Position numbers and translations under genes: made by a program
The notes under the pieces: model-generated
What the model saw: only the letters and a program-made list of their open reading frames with translations
What the model was told of the DNA's origin: nothing
The model's database searches: none
Shown: positions 38,771 to 42,996 of the stretch, piece after piece
Layout: each line of letters starts with the position of its first letter
Numbering within the stretch: the stretch's first letter is position 1
Virus record (IMG/VR): IMGVR_UViG_3300036820_000317
Coordinates: 1-42,996 of that record
DNA from: a virus
Reading direction: 5' to 3' (one strand)
Length of the DNA stretch: 42,996 nucleotides

Positions 38771-38992
38771 TTAAGCCGCGGGGCGCGGTTTCCGATTGAA
38801 CGGTCCCAGTTCCGCCCGATAGATCACCACCGCCGGCGGCGCGGCGAGATGAATTTTCGCGCGACCGTGTCGCGATTCGGTCAACGTGACGAACGCCTGG
38901 GCGCCGTCGGGCAATTGGAGCACGATGGATTGCCCCGCTCGACGCTCCAGCGTCAAGCCTGGGCGCCGTGGGGGCGTATGAATCCTGCGCAT
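38771..38992 (-). CDS. CsrA-like RNA-binding regulator
   Basis: A 73-aa protein. LTLERRAGQSIVLQLPDGAQAFVTLTESRHGRAKIHLAAPPAVVIYRAEL follows the CsrA pattern in order: L-x-L-x-R-R-x-G-x-x-I, a second strand, a middle strand K-I-x-L-A-A-P, and V-x-I-Y-R-A-E-L, with the two arginines (R-R near residue 17 and the R of YRAEL near 61) that contact RNA in CsrA. It is longer at the N-terminus and lacks CsrA's usual C-terminal helix. It would bind GGA in leader RNAs and change translation. Phage-encoded CsrA-like proteins are rare. GGAG precedes its ATG. Confidence 0.75.
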   Translation of the reverse strand: MRRIHTPPRRPGLTLERRAGQSIVLQLPDGAQAFVTLTESRHGRAKIHLAAPPAVVIYRAELGPFNRKPRPAA

Positions 38993-39017
38993 GTCGAAGC
39001 TCCGTTTCTTTTAGGCC

Positions 39018-39060
39018 GAGGGGGGGTAAGTTAGGGTGAGGGGTCAGGGTTAGGGAAAGG
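39018..39060. repeat. family 1 repeat at a gene end
   Basis: GGGGGGGTAAGTTAGGGTGA, then GGGGTCAGGGTTAGGG. It encodes the last codons (PFPNPDPSP) of the 79-aa gene. Confidence 0.8.
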
Positions 39061-39270
39061 CAGATCGCTGCGGGAGCGGCCGACGGTGACAGCGACGTTT
39101 CGGCGATGGAAGGCCTCGGCCAGGGCCTCGGCGTCGCGGGCCGAGATGATGCCGTAGATCGCCGCCACCGGCGCCCGACCGTCGGCTTCGAGCACCAAGT
39201 CGCAAAACAGCCGGTCGCTGCTGTAGGGCGTCTGGCTGATAAGCAGCCACGCCTTCGGTTGATTGGCCAT
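39031..39270 (-). CDS. small early protein, unknown function
   Basis: A 79-aa protein with a beta/alpha look: AWLLISQTPYSSDRLFCDLVLEADGRAPVAAIYGIISARDAEALAEAFHRRN and VAVTVGRS. The C-terminus is repeat read-through. It lies between CsrA-like and membrane genes in the leftward early operon. No family was recognised. Confidence 0.5.
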   Translation of the reverse strand: MANQPKAWLLISQTPYSSDRLFCDLVLEADGRAPVAAIYGIISARDAEALAEAFHRRNVAVTVGRSRSDLPFPNPDPSP

Positions 39271-39280
39271 GTTGTGGTAC

Positions 39281-39583
39281 CTATTTCTTCGGCGACAAAA
39301 TCCAGGCCAGAAATACCAGGGCGCACACGATCGCCAAATAGCCGATCCCCGCGACGTTGTCGGCGCGCCACGACGTGCCCCAGGCGAGCGCCGCGTCGAA
39401 CGTCGCCACCGACAGCCCGAACAGCAACATCCCGAGGCTGCGGCGAGGGCGCCTGCGGAAGGGACGAGGGGCGAGGGACGAGGGACGAGGATCGGCAGAC
39501 GCTCCGGCCCTGCGGACCGGCGCGAATGCCAAGATGCGCTGCTCGCCGAACGGGCCTCGCAAGATCACGACTCTCCCCTGCAT
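39281..39583 (-). CDS. small two-helix membrane protein
   Basis: A 100-aa protein starting at ATG 39583 inside a family-3 repeat edge (the longer frame is repeat-derived). The N-terminal part is basic (GRVVILRGPFGEQRILAF, then many Arg/Pro from a family-1 repeat at 39460-39490). Two hydrophobic helices follow (GMLLFGLSVATFDAALAW and GIGYLAIVCALVFLAWIL). The start of the mRNA reading frame and the repeat-derived Arg-rich middle suggest some remodelling. A holin-like role cannot be excluded. Confidence 0.5.
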   Translation of the reverse strand: MQGRVVILRGPFGEQRILAFAPVRRAGASADPRPSSLAPRPFRRRPRRSLGMLLFGLSVATFDAALAWGTSWRADNVAGIGYLAIVCALVFLAWILSPKK

Positions 39584-39614
39584 CCGCGTCATCCGTGTGA
39601 TTCGTGGTTTCATC
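39581..39614. repeat. family 3 repeat
   Basis: CATCCGCGTCATCCGTGTGA and TTCGTGGTTTCAT, same orientation as the copy at 10685-10714. Confidence 0.75.
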
Positions 39615-40107
39615 TGCCTTGATCCTCCGTTCGAAACAATCGATCGAAGATCTCGCGGATCGCGTGACGGCATGGGCCGAGAATGATCACCGCGCCCGGC
39701 CGGCCACATGGCGCGCGGAAGAGAAACTCGATCTTATTGGAGGCACAGACAACGCTGCGTCCTCCGGGCAGGAACGGCCAATCGACCAGCTCGAGAGGCG
39801 CTTCGTAGACGTCATCATCACTCGTCCCCAGCCCATCGCCCCTCGTCCCTAATTCCTCCGCCTCGCGAAACACCTGGGCTTCGAAAGCTTCGAGCCGCTC
39901 GACGTGCCGCCGCAGCGACTCGTTCTCCGCCGCCAGCCGTTGGATCGCGTCGCGCGCGTCGCGCAGGTCGTTCACCGCGTCGCGATGCGCCAGCCGGGAC
40001 CGGGCAAGCTGTTCGGCGTGCTCGCTCAACTCGCAATGCAATTGGCGGATTTGCTCGGCGTGCAACGCGAGCAATTCGCCGGGCGATGTGTGGGGTCGTG
40101 CGTCCAT
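39610..40107 (-). CDS. coiled-coil protein, early region
   Basis: A 165-aa protein with ATG 40107; the longer frame's first 65 residues are Arg/Ser/Pro noise. Residues 10-85 are a heptad-rich coiled coil (EQIRQLHCELSEHAEQLARSRLAHRDAVNDLRDARDAIQRLAAENESLRRHVERLEAFEAQ in short pieces). A repeat-encoded Gly/Thr linker follows, then a compact hydrophobic C-terminus (APLELVDWPFLPGGRSVVCASNKIEFLFRAP; FDRLFR). Structural or regulatory; no family recognised. Confidence 0.55.
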   Translation of the reverse strand: MDARPHTSPGELLALHAEQIRQLHCELSEHAEQLARSRLAHRDAVNDLRDARDAIQRLAAENESLRRHVERLEAFEAQVFREAEELGTRGDGLGTSDDDVYEAPLELVDWPFLPGGRSVVCASNKIEFLFRAPCGRPGAVIILGPCRHAIREIFDRLFRTEDQGR

Positions 40108-40113
40108 GCGGGA

Positions 40114-40146
40114 AATTAGGGTGAGGGTGAGGGGCGACGGGTTAGG
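40114..40146. repeat. family 1 repeat
   Basis: AATTAGGGTGAGGGTGAGGG and CGACGGGTTAGG between two early genes. Confidence 0.8.
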
Positions 40147-40321
40147 AAAAGAGCTTCGAAGCGCGCCGGCGCCGACGGACCAAAAAGCGTAGCGCGAATT
40201 CGTGTTCGCCCATGCGGGCGCCGGCGACGTCTTCGATCGACTGCCGCTGCGTCTTGCAAAGGCCACAGGGGAATTTCCGGCTGTGCCGGCACAGCCGGGC
40301 AATCGTCTGTTGCTTCGTCAT
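40142..40321 (-). CDS. 59-aa protein with Cys motif
   Basis: This short gene has a single clear reading frame. MTKQQTIARLCRHSRKFPCG is followed by LCKTQRQSIEDVAGARMGE, then a basic Arg-rich end. C-x7-C-x2-C plus His gives a possible small zinc-binding knuckle, and the rest is a basic tail. It overlaps a longer, out-of-frame reading that is low complexity and rejected. ATG 40321. Its function is unknown; location between coiled-coil and 124-aa early genes suggests a regulator. Confidence 0.5.
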   Translation of the reverse strand: MTKQQTIARLCRHSRKFPCGLCKTQRQSIEDVAGARMGEHEFALRFLVRRRRRASKLFS

Positions 40322-40329
40322 GGGTCACG

Positions 40330-40351
40330 CTGAGGGTGAGGGGCTAGGGGC
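40330..40351. repeat. family 1 repeat
   Basis: CTGAGGGTGAGGGGCTAGGG upstream of the 59-aa gene. Confidence 0.8.
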
Positions 40352-40369
40352 GCCGGACAAAGACTGCCG

Positions 40370-40744
40370 CTACCGCGATGACTGCGGCCGAAACGAGATC
40401 GACGGTCTCTCGAAAACCTCAAAGGCGTCCAAGATCGATACACATACATCTGTCCCCCCACCGAGGAGCTCGCGGGCCAAACGCATTGCGGCGACGCGCG
40501 CGACCGGCCCCATCGCGTTCCACCATTTCGACGCCGCATCCCTCGACACTGCCTGGATCCGCCGATCGATCATCTGCTGTGTCTGTTTGCACACGGCGCT
40601 CGCGAAAAGAAGTTCGTCGCGGGTCAATGACGCGACGAGCAGCGGCCTGTATTCGCCCGCCCTGAACTCGCACACTTGGACCGCGAGCGGCCGCGTTGAG
40701 GTCGGTTCGTGCGGGATCGCCGTCTTCGAGTGGATGCCGTTCAT
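40370..40744 (-). CDS. small early protein, unknown function
   Basis: A 124-aa protein with GAGGTG 8 bases before ATG 40744. The sequence looks alpha-beta: LAVQVCEFRAGEYRPLLVASLTRDELLFASAVCKQTQQMIDRRIQAV, then a helix (KWWNAMGPVARVAAMRLARELL) and VCVSILDAFEVFERP. It lacks any recognised domain. Upstream of it lies site 8 of the palindrome. Confidence 0.6.
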   Translation of the reverse strand: MNGIHSKTAIPHEPTSTRPLAVQVCEFRAGEYRPLLVASLTRDELLFASAVCKQTQQMIDRRIQAVSRDAASKWWNAMGPVARVAAMRLARELLGGGTDVCVSILDAFEVFERPSISFRPQSSR

Positions 40745-41063
40745 CGTTTCACCTCGTGGGGGTTGGTTTCGCGGTTTGTGGATCGGGGGCCAGAGGCCCG
40801 ACATTCCGCGCGAAATAAAAGGGCGGCCGGCCGCGGCGGTCCTGGTACCGCGGCGCGGTCGCCCCGGTGTCCGCCGCGCGACGAGCGCCGCGGACCGTCA
40901 TCGATTAAGGCTCGTGGCCACAGGCTCCAGGTTGAAGGAAGCAGGCGCCCTTGGGGCTCCACGGCGCGCCGCGCGGGCATGCCGGCCTGTCTGCCGCACC
41001 TGCAGCCCGCGGCCGCGAGCCTCAAGTGAGGGTGAGGGGGAAGAGGGACGATACCCCTCGTCC
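40745..41063. other. intergenic region with site 8, no gene seen
   Basis: A 319-bp GC-rich gap between the integrase stop and the next gene. It contains the palindrome at 40802-40817, a GGCTCGTGGCC / CAGGCT patch, and after the integrase stop a 7-bp hairpin GGGACGA/TCGTCCC (41046-41065) built from a family-1 repeat. No open frame was convincing. Confidence 0.5.
40802..40817. promoter_or_regulatory. ATTYCGCGCGRAAT palindrome, site 8
   Basis: CATTCCGCGCGAAATA, 58 bp upstream of the start at 40744. Confidence 0.75.
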
Positions 41064-42200
41064 CTAAAAAAGCTCGAGCTGCCGCGAGCCCGTCGCCGGC
41101 GTGAACGACGGCTGAGGCAGCTTCGCCGCGGCCTCGCAAAGAATTTCGGCCGACGTGTAATAGTCGAGGTTCACGTCGCCGCCGGCGTGCCCCGAAAACA
41201 TTTTGGCCGCCGCCGGGTTGATCCGCTGCATCTCCGTGTTGGCCCGCTTGCGAATCGCATGGAACCCGTAGCGCCGGGCGGCTTCCAAATGCGACGAGTC
41301 GAGGATCCGCTTCCGCGTGTGGTGCAAGTGCGTTTCGCAAAACGGCCAGGGAAACACGAGTTCCTCGTGCGCGCCGCGCATCCGCTCGATCGCGGCGAGC
41401 GCGTAAAAGTTCAAAAACGGTTTCAGATCGCGTCGGCTTTTGTTGCTCCAGGGCCCGGGGACCCGCTCCGGGATGTTGACCCAGGAGCCGAGCTCGTCGC
41501 GCTCGATCCAAGCCCAGCGGATGCTCATCGCCTGTCCAATGCGCAAGCTGCAGTTGAAGACGACGAGCAATAACGATTGCCACCAGACGCCGGCAGGAAC
41601 GCGCGTCGAGATCGGCGCGGGGGCGGAATGGCAGGCATCGAGCGCGAGCCCGATCTCGTCGAGCGTCCACACGTTCTTGGTGCGCGGTTTCTTGGCCTTT
41701 GGCTTTCCGATTAAAGGCGGCTCGGCCAATAGCCCCGCGCCGTGCATCGATCGCGGCCCCCCCTTCGATCGGCCTTTTGGCCCCGCGCGGTCCAACACGC
41801 ATTGCACGTGGATGCAATGCTTGCGCACGGTCGCTTCCGCGATCGACTGGCCGCGGAGCAATCCGGGCAATGTTCGCAGGCCGGCCTTGAATTGCGCGAC
41901 GCACGAGTCGTCGATTCGATCGAGCGGCGGATCGCCAGTGAAGCGCGCCCATAGCGCCGTGGACTGGTCGTATTGATCGAGCGACCGTTTCGCGAGGGCC
42001 CCGGCCACGAGGCAGACCGGGCGAACGTAGGCGCGATAAAAGTCGAGCAAAGTGATCGACGGGGAAAGGCCGTGCGGCCGCGCGGCCTCCGCGGAGGAAG
42101 AGGCTTCGCCAGCGTCTTCGTCCGTGAAGAGCCGCAGCGCCGGCGTGGGCGCGGGGGGAAAGAGTTCGCGTTGCGTGGGATCGGTCACTGGGCGTCGCAT
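41064..42200 (-). CDS. int: tyrosine-type integrase
   Basis: A 378-aa protein; ATG 42200 (a TTG lies one codon upstream) with GGGGAGC about 9 bases before. Residues 45-135 are a core-binding helical domain. The catalytic domain has Arg (about 220, CSLRIGQAMSIRW), a Lys near 254, HAIR (His314, Arg317), His338 (SGHAGG) and Tyr347 or 348 (NLDYYTS), i.e. the complete R-K-H-R-H-Y set. The protein ends in SRQLELF, which matches the sliding-clamp binding consensus QL(S/D)LF, unusual for an integrase. It lies 640 bp from the right att core. Confidence 0.9.
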   Translation of the reverse strand: MRRPVTDPTQRELFPPAPTPALRLFTDEDAGEASSSAEAARPHGLSPSITLLDFYRAYVRPVCLVAGALAKRSLDQYDQSTALWARFTGDPPLDRIDDSCVAQFKAGLRTLPGLLRGQSIAEATVRKHCIHVQCVLDRAGPKGRSKGGPRSMHGAGLLAEPPLIGKPKAKKPRTKNVWTLDEIGLALDACHSAPAPISTRVPAGVWWQSLLLVVFNCSLRIGQAMSIRWAWIERDELGSWVNIPERVPGPWSNKSRRDLKPFLNFYALAAIERMRGAHEELVFPWPFCETHLHHTRKRILDSSHLEAARRYGFHAIRKRANTEMQRINPAAAKMFSGHAGGDVNLDYYTSAEILCEAAAKLPQPSFTPATGSRQLELF

Positions 42201-42203
42201 CAA

Positions 42204-42840
42204 TGGTGCTCCCCTTCGTCCTCGCGGACGAAGCTGCGGCGCGCGGCCTCCCCTCCATGCCAGAATCCACTTCCCAAGTGGAGACCGGCGCCCCGTGTTT
42301 CGAACAGACGATCCCTCGGAATAGGCGCATCGTGCTCACGAACGAACGCTCCCCATCAGGATAGTCCGGCGCGCGAGCGATTCAACCGTTCGGGGGGGCA
42401 GCGAACCGGCCAAATATCGAGCCGCCGCCGCGATACCTTTTTGGAAAAAGGAACGCGGACGGCGGCTCGTCCGATTCGGTGCCACACGGTGGGTGAGGCT
42501 CCGCGCCGAAACCATCGGGTTGCCAAAGGCCGCCGAGACCAACCGTGGTTGGTGTTCGGAGGAATCGGCCGGAACAACTCAAACGCAATGCGGTGAGTCG
42601 TTCCACGGCCCGGCGACCCGCGTGGGTCGAAAGAGTCGGCCCCGGGAAAGCCTGTATCACAGGCGCCGAGGCTGAAGGAGCGAGTTCACCAACCAACCCG
42701 CCCGGCGAAGTTTCGTAGACCTCGCCGACAGGCAACGCCTGGCAGTCTGCCGCGCCGCGACGGAACTGTCAAGCAAAGCGACGGAAAATTTCCGCGCCGC
42801 ACCGTCCGGTCCGATACGCGCGTTTATCCGCGGGCGCCAT
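42204..42840. ncRNA. hairpin-rich non-coding block beside the integrase
   Basis: 640 bp without a credible gene. Strong stems: 42418-42427/42460-42469 continuing 42428-42432/42454-42458 (15 bp, one bulged A) over CCTTTT/AAAAGG; 42471-42477/42562-42568; 42538-42543/42548-42553; 42571-42580/42595-42604 (9 of 10); 42614-42619/42624-42629; 42637-42640/42665-42668 over 42650-42655/42659-42664; 42703-42708/42722-42727. No T-run is attached, so terminators are unlikely. It may be a structured RNA or an elaborate attachment/regulatory region for integration. Strand unknown. Confidence 0.5.
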
Positions 42841-42861
42841 CTTGGACAAGCGGATAACAGT
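42841..42861. other. candidate right attachment core (attR)
   Basis: CTTGGACAAGCGGAT followed by AACAGT, matching 411-432 except for one missing T in the anticodon-loop part. No tRNA body can be folded around it. Confidence 0.5.
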
Positions 42862-42913
42862 TGCGTTGCCACCGCGCTGGCAATTATTTGCGCGGCGCGG
42901 TACTATTCCCAGC

Positions 42914-42996
42914 ATGGAATCGACCGTCTCCGAGGCCGCGAAAATCTTGGGCGTCAGCGCGCGATGGGTGAGCGTGCTTTGCGCCGCGCACGCGAT
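42914..42996 (+). CDS. partial HTH gene (excisionase/MerR-like), cut by window end
   Basis: The start of a frame: MESTVSEAAKILGVSARWVS and VLCAAHA, then the window ends. S-E-A-A-K-I-L-G-V-S is the first helix and turn of the small HTH_17-type domain. It lies just outside the right att core, so it may be a host gene, or an element gene if the core is not the true border. TACTAT near 42901 could be its -10. Confidence 0.5.
   Translation, partial: MESTVSEAAKILGVSARWVSVLCAAHA

Noticed and set aside
40116-40328. 70-codon minus frame
   Set aside because: Pro/Arg low complexity; the 59-aa frame in the same DNA is more natural.
40741-42339. 532-codon minus frame overlapping the integrase
   Set aside because: Arg/Ala-rich shadow in another frame of the integrase and intergenic DNA.
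1-42996. Window as a closed circle joining both ends
   Set aside because: The HTH frame at the right end does not continue sensibly into position 1, so the window is a linear excerpt.

Overview
The window reads as one nearly complete temperate, siphovirus-like prophage (about 42.4 kb between two candidate attachment cores at 411-432 and 42841-42861), with roughly 0.4 kb of flank on the left and 0.15 kb on the right. The DNA is GC-rich. Its junctions are full of short degenerate repeats (GAGGGGTTAGGG-like, CTAGTGGTTAGTGG-like and GTGATTCGTGG-like). Together with a CsrA-like gene and Ala/Pro-rich secreted proteins, these recall planctomycete genomes. That host guess is inference from style only; no search was run.

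Layout. Positions 1-450 hold a hairpin-rich non-coding block and a minus-strand tRNA-Asn-like sequence that lacks a D-arm. A plus-strand membrane-protein gene (543-1469) sits just inside the left end, a position typical of lysogenic-conversion genes. From 1466 to 25.2 kb lies the late module, transcribed leftward. In transcription order it has a Nu1-like small terminase, a GpA-like large terminase, a zinc-ribbon (Ogr-like) protein, a gpW-like protein, a lambda-type portal, a fused S49 protease/scaffold/major capsid, head-tail connectors, a tail tube, a tail assembly chaperone with a probable -1 frameshift, a tape measure, tail hub and fibre proteins. A small plus-strand island (20.48-22.2 kb, Zn-finger protein, 102-aa protein, HTH protein) interrupts it. 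From 25.2 to 32 kb there are a ParB-domain DNA methyltransferase and an accessory cluster with a secreted thioredoxin-trypsin fusion and a permuted-papain amidase, read from a TTGACA-type promoter. From 32 to 42.2 kb is the early/control region: HTH and zinc proteins, an 880-aa ParB/Spo0J-family protein, a replication initiator with four 21-bp iterons inside its gene (as in lambda O), a CsrA-like protein, several small proteins and a tyrosine integrase. A 700-bp hairpin-rich gap then leads to the right attachment core and the start of an HTH gene.

The most unusual signal is a 14-bp palindrome, ATTYCGCGCGRAAT, found eight times with a ninth degenerate copy. The copies lie 2.6-6.4 kb apart around the whole element, inside and between genes. 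It resembles the Noc-binding site (ATTTCCCGGGAAAT) and parS, and the element encodes an orphan ParB with intact CTP-binding motifs and no ParA. Together they look like a phage-borne, Noc-like or N15-like dispersed centromere system. All functional names come from motifs seen by eye plus gene order.
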